Shown here: positions 7,124-12,507 of the stretch, piece by piece
Numbering within the stretch: position 1 is the first letter of the stretch
Layout: every line of letters begins with the position of its first letter
Origin: Clostridiales bacterium UBA3277
Lineage (GTDB): Bacteria; Bacillota; Clostridia; Oscillospirales; Oscillospiraceae
Direction of reading: 5' to 3'
Assembly: GCA_002362145.1 (NCBI GenBank)
Contig: DETX01000032.1
Coordinates: 1-12,507, forward strand
DNA: 12,507 nt
The notes under the pieces: model-generated
Database searches by the model: none
What the model was told of the DNA's origin: nothing
The model's input: the letters and a program-made list of their open reading frames with translations, nothing else
Made by a program: the position numbers and the translations under genes

Positions 7124-7826
7124 GGCGCTCCTCCCTTCCGGCGTCCATCATGCCATATTTTGTGATCAGGCGGTCCAGCTTGCCCAGAAGGGGCCGACTG
7201 AGCAGCAGCATGGTCACGGCACAGGCCAGGGCGTGCTTAAAATTATAGGGGACACCGGCGGTAAAGACGGTCAGAGCAAATTTCCAGCTCAGGCGGGAGC
7301 CGGTGGTGAAGATGGTGCAGCAGTCCAGCATGGGACCGATGAGAAATTGGATGGCAGCAAAGCCGAATACCGCCAAAACCACCGGCGAGGGGCGCTTTTT
7401 CCGATGGAACAGGGTTCCCGCCAAAAAGCCGCCGAAGCCGTAGGCCATCATCTGCCAGGGGGTCCAGGGGCCCTGGCTGAAAAAGAAATTGCTGGCGAAG
7501 GCCCCCATGGCGCCGGTCATGAACCCCGCCTCGGGGCCAAGGGCGATGCCGGTGAGCATGATGATGGCGGTCATGGGCTTGAAGGCCGGCAGGGGGATCA
7601 CCACCCGGGAAGCCACCGACAGCGCGCACATCACCGCAAGGGTCACCAGCTCCCTGGCCTGGGGCCGTCTGCTCTCAAAGGCCAGAAAGAAGGGCACCAT
7701 GATTTCTAAGATAACCAGGGTGCAGGTCAGGTAAAACCAGCGGCCCTTCAAATGGGTTCCCAGGTACAAGGTAGCGGGGATCAGCAGCAAAATAGTCACC
7801 AGGCTGAAAACGGTGGACTTTTTCAT
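7116..7826 (-). CDS. ECF transporter substrate-binding (S) component, probably corrinoid-specific
   Basis: 236 aa membrane protein. Two N-terminal helices (about residues 5-23 and 30-50) precede a core typical of ECF S components: ARELVTLAVMCALSVASRVV (about 57-76), a Gly/Ala-rich pair around GIALGPEAGFMTGAMGAFAS (about 92-112), PWQMMAYGFGGFLAG (about 121-135), a fifth segment with AAIQFLIGPMLD, and a last helix VPYNFKHALACAVTMLLL. The Ala-rich first core helix is where S components contact EcfT. S components bind the vitamin and give the transporter its specificity. Cobalamin, cobinamide or another corrinoid is inferred from the riboswitch and the cob genes; alpha-ribazole or a benzimidazole base is the alternative (compare CblT). 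The start overlaps the ecfA stop as ATGA (7823-7826), with GGAGGGG upstream. Confidence 0.85.
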   Translation of the reverse strand: MKKSTVFSLVTILLLIPATLYLGTHLKGRWFYLTCTLVILEIMVPFFLAFESRRPQARELVTLAVMCALSVASRVVIPLPAFKPMTAIIMLTGIALGPEAGFMTGAMGAFASNFFFSQGPWTPWQMMAYGFGGFLAGTLFHRKKRPSPVVLAVFGFAAIQFLIGPMLDCCTIFTTGSRLSWKFALTVFTAGVPYNFKHALACAVTMLLLSRPLLGKLDRLITKYGMMDAGREERHG

Positions 7827-9484
7827 GGTCTGTCCCCTCCGTTGGCCCGATACAGCGCCACAAGGTCCTCGGCGGTGACAGCGTTGCGGAACATCCCCCG
7901 GCTCATGCGGCTGGCGGCGGTGGTATAGAAGCTGTTCCCGCCGAAAAAGGACTTTGGCTCTCCGCTGCCTACAATCTGGCCGTCAAAGAACATATGGACA
8001 AAGTCCGTATAGGCGGCGCAGAATTCCACGTCGTGGGACACCAGCAGAATCGTAATACCCTCCGCCTTCATGCCTTCCAGGAGCCGGGCAAACCGTTGCT
8101 TAAAAAAGCTGTCCATGCCCTTGGTGGGCTCGTCCAGCAGCAGAAGTTTCGGCCGGGTCAGAAGCACTTTGCACAACGCGGCCCGCTGTTGCTCGCCGCC
8201 GGAGAGGTCCCGGGGGTTGGCAGAGAGCAGATGCTCCACCTGGCAGAGCCTCGCCCGGTCCAAGATAGTCCCCTCGTCCCGGTCCATCTCCCGCAGATCC
8301 TCCAGGAGGGTCTGCTTCACCAGCAGGCTCTTGGGGTCCTGGGGCAGCATGGCCACGCAGCCGTGATAGAGCTCCTTGTTGGAATACGCCCCCAGGGGTT
8401 TGCCGAACAGCTCCGCCCTGCCCCGATAGAGCTTGCAGATGCCGCACAGGACCTTCAGCGTGGTGGACTTTCCGGCTCCGTTGCCGCCCACAATGGCCGA
8501 GATGCTGCCCTTAGGGATCTGGAGATTCAGGCCCCGGAGCACATCCGGGCTGTTCTTTTCGTAGCGGAACCAGCCCTCCTGGACCCGGAGGGCCGGGGGC
8601 GCGGCCTCCAATCCGGTTTCCGGCACGGGCAGCTCCGGCAAAGAAACTTCCCGGCCATCGAAGGTTTTTTCCAGCCACTGCCTTCCCTCCCGGACGGTGA
8701 GGGGGCACTCTCCCGCCCCGCCGGAACCGTAGAAGGCCCGGACCGGGGCGGGCAGGGCGGCAAACATGGGGTCATTCGTCTCATGAAGAAACCGGCCCAC
8801 ATTTCCCGGGGTGTCGCAGATCAGCAGCTTTCCCTCGTCCATCACCGCCACCCGGTCGGCCCCGGGGAATACGTCCTCCAATCGGTGCTCGGTAATGAGG
8901 ATGGTGGTCCCCAGCTCCAGGTTGATCTTTCGGACGGTGTTTAGAAAATCCGCGGCGGCGATGGGGTCCAGCTGACTGGTGGGCTCATCCAAAATGAGGA
9001 CCTCCGGCTGCATGGCCATAATGGAGGCTAAGTTCAGCAGCTGCTTCTGGCCCCCCGAAAGCTGGGCCACATCCCGGTGGAACCAGTCCTGGATTCCGAA
9101 GTAGCTGGCCATCTCCGCCACCCGCAGGCGCATGGTGTTGGCATCCACGCCCAGGCTTTCCAGGCCGAAGGCCAGCTCATGCCAGACCTTGTCGGTGACC
9201 AGCTGGTCCTCCGGGTCCTGCATGACAAAGCCGATTTTCTCCGCCTGGCGGCCCAGGGAAATCTCCGAAAGGGGCTCTCCATTGAAGAAAATCCCGCCGC
9301 TGCGGAGGCCGTGGGGGGTGAGCACCGTCTTGAGATGGCGCAGAAGGGTGGTCTTGCCGCTGCCGGACCGGCCGCAGAGGACCAAATACTCCCCCCGCCG
9401 GAGGGGCAATTCCACATGGTCCAGGACGGGCCTGGCAGCGCCGGGATATTGAAAGGTCAGATCCTGGAGATGGAAATGCGCCAT
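7823..9484 (-). CDS. ECF transporter ATPase with two fused ABC domains
   Basis: 553 aa cytoplasmic protein carrying both ATPase units of an ECF transporter in one chain. Domain 1 has Walker A GRSGSGKT (38-45), a Q-loop near MQDPEDQL (88-95), signature LSGGQ (142-146), Walker B ILDEPT (164-169) and the switch His200 in ITEHR. A linker of about 60 residues follows (about 240-300). Domain 2 has Walker A GGNGAGKST (333-341), signature LSGGE (427-431), Walker B LLLLDEPT (447-454) and the switch His484 in VSHD. All catalytic motifs are intact in both halves. Most ECF systems use separate EcfA and EcfA' subunits; fused forms are known. The start at 9484 has AAGGAG 8 bases upstream and overlaps ecfT by 28 bases. 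It follows ecfT and precedes ecfS, so this is a self-contained group I-type system. Confidence 0.93.
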   Translation of the reverse strand: MAHFHLQDLTFQYPGAARPVLDHVELPLRRGEYLVLCGRSGSGKTTLLRHLKTVLTPHGLRSGGIFFNGEPLSEISLGRQAEKIGFVMQDPEDQLVTDKVWHELAFGLESLGVDANTMRLRVAEMASYFGIQDWFHRDVAQLSGGQKQLLNLASIMAMQPEVLILDEPTSQLDPIAAADFLNTVRKINLELGTTILITEHRLEDVFPGADRVAVMDEGKLLICDTPGNVGRFLHETNDPMFAALPAPVRAFYGSGGAGECPLTVREGRQWLEKTFDGREVSLPELPVPETGLEAAPPALRVQEGWFRYEKNSPDVLRGLNLQIPKGSISAIVGGNGAGKSTTLKVLCGICKLYRGRAELFGKPLGAYSNKELYHGCVAMLPQDPKSLLVKQTLLEDLREMDRDEGTILDRARLCQVEHLLSANPRDLSGGEQQRAALCKVLLTRPKLLLLDEPTKGMDSFFKQRFARLLEGMKAEGITILLVSHDVEFCAAYTDFVHMFFDGQIVGSGEPKSFFGGNSFYTTAASRMSRGMFRNAVTAEDLVALYRANGGDRP

Positions 9485-10326
9485 TGGAGATTCTCCTTTC
9501 CCTGTAAAATGGACGGAAGCAGCAGATACAGGCAGTAGGCGTAAAAGCCCGGGGTGAGCGCGTCAATGAAAAGCTCCGGGGCATAGGAGGCGTTAGTGCC
9601 TCCCCAGAGGATCGTCGCCGCCGCCAGAACCGCAAACAGAGCCAGGAGAAAGAAATCCAGGGCCGTCATGCGGTAGATCTGGAAGCTGGTGCGCTTCGCG
9701 GTGCCGTAGCCCCGGGAGCGCATGGAGTCGGCGGTGACGATGCTTCCCTCCAGGGCCCAGTCCGTCAGGGCCGAGAGGAGATTCATGCCGTCGGCTGCCT
9801 TTTCTTTTACGGTGCTCCCCTCCCCGGCGCCCTTGCCGATGGAGCGTCTGGCTTCCACAAGATGCCTGCCCTTGCGGACAAGGTTCGGCACCATCCGCAA
9901 AATCATGACCAGCAGCAAGGAAATGGCAGGGATCAGGCTGCCAAACAGGCTGACAAATTTATCGCTGGTAAGCACGGCGCTGTAGCAGCCAAACCAAAAG
10001 GTCATGGCCGTAAAAATCCCCGCGATGGCCATGCCGTAATACAGTGCCTCCAGGGTATAGGGCTTGCCGAAAAACCGGAACAGCACCCGCTGGCCATAGG
10101 TATTGAAAAAGGGATTGATGGCGGAGAGCACCAGGAACACCGGCACCATTCCGCAGATAAACTTCCAGACCCCCCGGCCTTTCAGCAGCAGCAGATAGAC
10201 CCCGCCGCAGACGCAGCTTGCCGCCAGGTAGGCCGGGTGCTGGATGACCACGGAAAATCCGATGGCCCCCACAAAAAACAGAAAATTCGTCAGCGGATGA
10301 CATTTTGAAAAGGCGTCCTCCCGCAT
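9457..10326 (-). CDS. ECF transporter transmembrane coupling component (EcfT)
   Basis: 289 aa membrane protein and first gene of the operon. EcfT links the vitamin-binding S component to the two ATPase domains. Helices can be seen at about 15-30, 32-47, 55-70, 98-118, 125-145, 218-237 and 250-268. The two cytosolic coupling motifs around short Arg-centred triplets are visible as VEARRSIGKG (about 158-167) and ADSMRSRGYG (about 195-204), the second followed by KRTSF. The start at 10326 was chosen over an upstream ATG because the leader up to 10327 is filled by a riboswitch and its terminator hairpin, and because AAGGGGA 7 bases upstream is a usable ribosome site. That site is inside the 3' arm of the terminator, so the switch could also block translation directly. 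Confidence 0.9.
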   Translation of the reverse strand: MREDAFSKCHPLTNFLFFVGAIGFSVVIQHPAYLAASCVCGGVYLLLLKGRGVWKFICGMVPVFLVLSAINPFFNTYGQRVLFRFFGKPYTLEALYYGMAIAGIFTAMTFWFGCYSAVLTSDKFVSLFGSLIPAISLLLVMILRMVPNLVRKGRHLVEARRSIGKGAGEGSTVKEKAADGMNLLSALTDWALEGSIVTADSMRSRGYGTAKRTSFQIYRMTALDFFLLALFAVLAAATILWGGTNASYAPELFIDALTPGFYAYCLYLLLPSILQGKENLQWRISISRI

Positions 10327-10348
10327 AAAAAAGTCCCCTTTCGGGGAC
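10327..10348 (-). terminator. Regulatory terminator of the ecfT leader (riboswitch expression platform)
   Basis: On the minus strand GTCCCC (10348-10343), loop GAAA, GGGGAC (10338-10333), then six T (10332-10327) directly followed by the ecfT ATG. This is a compact Rho-independent terminator, and its 3' arm also contains the ribosome site. A second GGGGAC at 10394-10389 can pair with the same GTCCCC and so act as antiterminator. Confidence 0.75.
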
Positions 10349-10411
10349 AAAACGGCGCAAAAGCCCGCGGAAAAAGAACCGCCAGACCGTCCCCAAGAGT
10401 CTAACGCTCCC

Positions 10412-10551
10412 GCCATGGCCCCGTATGCCGGCTCCGGACGCCTTGGTGTCCGCTCCTTCTCAACGAAACGTCAATGAAGCGGACGGCTTTCTATGTCCAT
10501 CTACGGCGGCTTGGTACCGCTGGGATTTTCCCATTCCAATCAAGCCATGGC
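10412..10551 (-). ncRNA. Cobalamin riboswitch upstream of ecfT
   Basis: The closing stem P1 is formed by two copies of the self-complementary GCCATGGC (10551-10544 and 10419-10412). The core after P1 reads GGAATGGGAAAATCCCAGCG and on through GCCGCCGTAGA, the usual GGGAA / AAATCC / GCGG / GCCnCnGTnA arrangement of the B12 aptamer. The B12-box-like AGCCGGCATACGGGGCC is at 10433-10417. A peripheral stem GTCCGCT / AGCGGAC sits between. The aptamer begins about 11 bases after the predicted transcript start and is followed by a terminator/antiterminator, so cobalamin excess should shut the import-remodelling operon. Assignment is by eye from consensus; no covariance model was run. Confidence 0.75.
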
Positions 10552-10568
10552 TGTTATCTATCCTGTCT

Positions 10569-10597
10569 ATTATACTGCATTCTCTCCATCGGCGCAA
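10569..10597 (-). promoter_or_regulatory. Promoter of the ecf-cob operon
   Basis: On the minus strand TATAAT (10574-10569) is a perfect -10 box, with TTGCGC 17 bases upstream (10597-10592; three of six to consensus). The predicted start near 10562 is about 11 bases before riboswitch stem P1, which supports the assignment. Confidence 0.6.
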
Positions 10598-10617
10598 TAG
10601 GAATTTACAAATTGCTG

Positions 10618-10646
10618 TTGTAATTTCCCTTCTTCTGTGATAAAAT
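10618..10646 (+). promoter_or_regulatory. Possible promoter of the lipoprotein transcript
   Basis: TTGTAA (10618-10623) and TAAAAT (10641-10646) are 17 bases apart on the plus strand. The predicted start near 10652 would fall at the first bases of riboswitch stem P1 (10650), leaving a shortened but usable stem. That closeness is a reason for doubt; the real promoter may lie slightly upstream. Confidence 0.4.
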
Positions 10647-10649
10647 ACC

Positions 10650-10809
10650 CTTGCCGTCGGGGAAGCAGGTGCAGTTCCTGCGCGAGCCCGTCGCCGTAAG
10701 CCGCTGATTGCCCCATTCTCACCGCAGAGGCCGCATTTGTGGGAAACGCCATTGGAGATCTCCGAGAAGGCAGACTGGGGCGCGGCAAGCCGGAATATCC
10801 GGCGGCAAG
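10650..10809 (+). ncRNA. Cobalamin riboswitch upstream of the lipoprotein gene
   Basis: Stem P1 is CTTGCCG (10650-10656) with CGGCAAG (10803-10809), 7 perfect pairs. The core GGGGAAGCAGGTGCAGTTCC is followed by GCGAGCCCGTCGCCGTAA, matching the GGGAA..GGTG.AA.TCC..GCGG.CCCGC..C.GTAA pattern of B12 aptamers. The B12-box-like AAGCCGGAATATCCGGC is at 10787-10803. About 65 bases separate the aptamer from the ATG. CTCTTT (10817-10822) can pair with the ribosome site AAGGAG (10859-10864, one G-U), so control may be at translation start; this last point is inference. Assignment is by eye. Confidence 0.82.
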
Positions 10810-10874
10810 TCCTCTGCTCTTTCCGCGAGAGACCGGTAATGGGAGAGGAAATCAGAATAAGGAGAGTACATCTT

Positions 10875-11300
10875 ATGCGCAACCGTAACAACCTGAAAAG
10901 CGTTCTGCGCGCCATCGGATGCATCGTGCTCATTGCGGCAATGGCACTGACCTGCATGGCCTGTGGCGCTAAGAAAGACGAGGTCACCCCTGCCTCCGAA
11001 AACAAGGCTTCCGGCAAGGAATTCACCGTGAAGGTCACGGACCTTGATGGCAACGAATCCACGTTCACCTACGCTTCCGATAAGGCATCCGTGGGCGAGG
11101 CACTTCTTGCGGAGGGTCTGATTGAGGGTGAGGACAGCGAGTACGGCCTGTATGTCACCACGGTCAACGGCATCACCCTGGACTGGGACAAGGACCAGAA
11201 GTACTGGGCCTTCTATGTCGATGGTGAGTACGCCCTCACTGGTGTGGACAACACGGAGATCACCGCCGGCGCCACCTATTCCTTCGTTCCCGAGGGCTAA
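10875..11300 (+). CDS. B12-riboswitch-controlled lipoprotein with transcobalamin-like C-terminal domain (DUF4430)
   Basis: 141 aa exported lipoprotein. A basic N-terminus (MRNRNNLKSVLR) leads into a hydrophobic signal helix (about 13-26) and the lipobox-like CMAC, with Cys30 the expected lipid-bearing residue (Cys at -3 is less usual). A short polar linker (31-47) precedes one DUF4430 domain (about 48-141): FTVKVTDLDG, SVGEALLAEG, the YGLYVTTVNG turn, the hallmark KYWAFYVDGEYALTGVD (109-125) and a final ITAGATYSF strand. DUF4430 is the family of the C-terminal domain of transcobalamin and intrinsic factor, which covers one face of bound B12. With a cobalamin riboswitch in front and a divergent ECF corrinoid importer, a surface corrinoid-binding role is the natural inference. 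The start at 10875 has AAGGAG 10 bases upstream; a longer in-frame ORF would run through the riboswitch. Confidence 0.88.
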   Translation: MRNRNNLKSVLRAIGCIVLIAAMALTCMACGAKKDEVTPASENKASGKEFTVKVTDLDGNESTFTYASDKASVGEALLAEGLIEGEDSEYGLYVTTVNGITLDWDKDQKYWAFYVDGEYALTGVDNTEITAGATYSFVPEG

Positions 11301-11309
11301 CGCCCATTC

Positions 11310-11344
11310 GTGCCCCGTACCAAGCGTACGGGGCACACTTTTTT
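11310..11344 (+). terminator. Strong Rho-independent terminator after the lipoprotein gene
   Basis: GTGCCCCGTAC (11310-11320) and GTACGGGGCAC (11326-11336) form a perfect 11-base stem with a 5-base loop, followed two bases later by six T (11339-11344). It should end most transcripts from the riboswitch promoter 16 bases before the next gene's ATG. Confidence 0.9.
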
Positions 11345-11360
11345 CATCAGGAGGACTTTT

Positions 11361-11900
11361 ATGGACGAGAAAACCATGCTGAACTGGGCATATGAGGAAG
11401 GCTTTGCCGCAGCGGCAGTCATCGACACCAAGGACATCGTATTCGACCCCACCTTCCGGGAATACTGCCAGGAAAATCTCTGCGGGCAGTATGGCATCAA
11501 CTACGCCTGTCCCCCGGCCTGCGGAACCACGGAGGACATGAAGAACCGGGTTCTCTCCCACCGGAAGGCCCTGGTGCTGGAAACCATTTGGGAGATCTCC
11601 GACTACAGCGACCAACCTGCCATCAAAAAGGCCAAGGCCTCCCACAACCAAGGGCAGATCCGCCTGGCGAAGCGCCTCCGGGCCCAGGGAATCCCGGGCT
11701 TTCTGGTGGGCGTCAGCGGCTGCTCTTTGTGCTCCCCCTGCGCCATTTCCAAGGGCGAGCCCTGCAAATTTCCGGAATTTCAGTTTTCCTGTATGTCCGC
11801 CTACTGCATCTTCGTCAAGAAGTTGGCGGACCAGTGCGGGATGGAATACGACTGCGGTGAAGGGCTCTTGGGATTTTTCGGGATGTATGTGTTTGACTAA
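11361..11900 (+). CDS. DUF2284 cysteine-rich putative metal-binding protein
   Basis: 179 aa soluble protein of the DUF2284 family (COG5423, 'predicted metal-binding protein'); no biochemical role is known to me. It has 12 cysteines: Cys36, Cys41, the CPPACG pair Cys50/Cys54, then a ferredoxin-like run CSLCSPC (121-127) with Cys135 in GEPCKFPE, and Cys144, 149, 159 and 165. The CxxCxxC plus distant Cys-Lys suggests an iron-sulfur cluster (inference). Cys149 in SAYCI stands where relatives, as I recall, usually carry Gly. AGGAGG (11349-11354) six bases upstream fixes the start at 11361; a longer frame would begin inside the terminator. It follows the lipoprotein gene with no promoter that I can see in the short gap, so it may depend on read-through past that terminator. 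Confidence 0.82.
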   Translation: MDEKTMLNWAYEEGFAAAAVIDTKDIVFDPTFREYCQENLCGQYGINYACPPACGTTEDMKNRVLSHRKALVLETIWEISDYSDQPAIKKAKASHNQGQIRLAKRLRAQGIPGFLVGVSGCSLCSPCAISKGEPCKFPEFQFSCMSAYCIFVKKLADQCGMEYDCGEGLLGFFGMYVFD

Positions 11901-11967
11901 CAGGTTTCCGGACACCGGCACTTGAATGGAACGCTTCGTTTTTTGGCATGGAGATATTTCGATCAAT

Positions 11968-12384
11968 ATGAAAAAAGTCCGATATCTTTCAATCGCGTCA
12001 CTCGTCTTTCTTATGTGTTCGGGCATATATGGCATTCTCATAGGAATCCACGATACCAATGAATATTTCTATCTTACCGAAAACCTGAGGGAAGAAGCAG
12101 GCACTGCAATGACAGCGGGAACGTTGATGTTTGAATATTTTACAGGCGCATTCCGTGGAATTGTTACGCTTGCCTGCGGTTTTATTGGACTGATAAACAT
12201 CCGAAAAGGAGATATCAAAGCAGGATATTATGCATTCCTGTGTATTTTAACATTATCGTATGTTCTTGGGCTGAAAGAATTTCCATATGTGGAAGAGTTT
12301 ATCCAAATGTTGGCTGCCCTGTTCTGTTTGATTATGGTAAGCATCTGCTTTTTTGCAAATCGTTTTCACAGGGTCAGAGAATAA
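11968..12384 (+). CDS. Small membrane protein of unknown function, AT-rich
   Basis: 138 aa if started at 11968, 152 aa from the in-frame ATG at 11926. I do not recognise a family. A basic start (MKKVRYLS) is followed by four hydrophobic stretches, at about residues 8-26, 62-77, 86-102 and 112-131, so a four-helix membrane protein is likely. The loop after helix 1 is acidic and polar (HDTNEYFYLTENLREE). Neither start has a good ribosome site; TGGAG lies 14 bases before 11968. I prefer 11968 because it gives a usual N-terminus with positive charges before the first helix. The sequence is visibly richer in A and T than all neighbours and uses AT-ending codons, which suggests recent acquisition. 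It is followed by the hairpin at 12428-12459. Confidence 0.65.
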   Translation: MKKVRYLSIASLVFLMCSGIYGILIGIHDTNEYFYLTENLREEAGTAMTAGTLMFEYFTGAFRGIVTLACGFIGLINIRKGDIKAGYYAFLCILTLSYVLGLKEFPYVEEFIQMLAALFCLIMVSICFFANRFHRVRE

Positions 12385-12427
12385 CTTCCAGTCTGCCGGG
12401 CAGATACACAGGCGATTCTCTTACGAC

Positions 12428-12459
12428 AAAAGGCGTGACCACCTTCGGCCACGCCTTTT
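12428..12459. terminator. Hairpin terminator after the AT-rich membrane gene
   Basis: AAAAGGCGTG (12428-12437) and CACGCCTTTT (12450-12459) are perfect 10-base inverted repeats around a 12-base loop. The A tract on one side and T tract on the other allow termination in both directions. The rest of 12385-12507 shows no gene. Confidence 0.75.
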
Positions 12460-12507
12460 ACCTGTTTTGCTGCCTTATGCGCAAGCCCTAAGCCCAATGG
12501 CTTTTTA

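Noticed and set aside
10412..10551. GCCATGGC pair read as a protein-binding inverted repeat (operator)
   Set aside because: The two copies are about 125 bases apart and bracket a B12-like core exactly where P1 of a riboswitch should be, so RNA pairing explains them better.
10737..10874. N-terminal extension of the lipoprotein gene from an upstream in-frame ATG
   Set aside because: It would translate the riboswitch and B12 box and place the signal peptide inside the protein. The ATG at 10875 has a ribosome site and gives a normal lipoprotein signal.
10719..12059. 446-codon minus-strand open frame across the riboswitch, lipoprotein and DUF2284 genes
   Set aside because: It crosses two well-supported plus-strand genes, a strong terminator and a riboswitch, and shows no recognisable domain.
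12490..12507. Short AAGCC/GGCTT hairpin with T run at the window end
   Set aside because: Only five base pairs and cut by the window edge. It could be a weak terminator but cannot be supported.
1..12507. CRISPR arrays, insertion sequences, tRNA or rRNA genes
   Set aside because: No regularly spaced repeats, transposase-like proteins, terminal inverted repeats, tRNA-like cloverleaf or rRNA segments were seen on reading both strands.

Overview
The window looks like a chromosomal segment of a GC-rich, Gram-positive anaerobe of the Clostridia. An Oscillospiraceae/Flavonifractor-like gut species is my guess from protein style and codon use; no rRNA is present to confirm it. Strong GGAGG ribosome sites, sigma-A-type promoters, overlapping ATGA gene junctions, an ECF vitamin transporter and a lipobox protein all fit that picture.

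Left part (1-3070): a minus-strand pair encodes a LUD-domain protein and an MFS exporter. Divergent from it is cysK (cysteine synthase) on the plus strand. The two units are driven by two near-consensus promoters set back to back at 1985-2053. A strong hairpin at 3037-3068 closes cysK and separates it from the convergent B12 operon.

Central part (3077-10326, minus strand): one tightly packed operon reads, in transcription order, ecfT - ecfA (two ABC domains fused) - ecfS - TIM-barrel protein (candidate CbiR) - cobT - cobU - cobS - short cobU-like gene - cobC-type phosphatase. Most junctions overlap. Together they form a plausible complete 'import and remodel' system: take up a corrinoid, cut off its lower ligand to leave cobinamide phosphate, activate this with GTP (CobU), make a new alpha-ribazole phosphate (CobT), join the two (CobS), and remove the last phosphate (CobC). 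No de novo corrin-ring genes and no corrinoid adenosyltransferase are seen here.

Control region (10327-10874): two cobalamin riboswitches lie back to back on opposite strands. The minus-strand aptamer (10551-10412) precedes ecfT. It has a readable terminator/antiterminator switch whose terminator hairpin ends at the ecfT start codon. The plus-strand aptamer (10650-10809) precedes a small lipoprotein with a transcobalamin-like C-terminal domain (DUF4430). This suggests a B12-controlled surface corrinoid-capture protein working with the ECF importer, which is the most interesting idea in the window.

Right part (11310-12507): after a strong terminator come a cysteine-rich DUF2284 protein, a visibly AT-richer small membrane protein of unknown function, and a final hairpin terminator.
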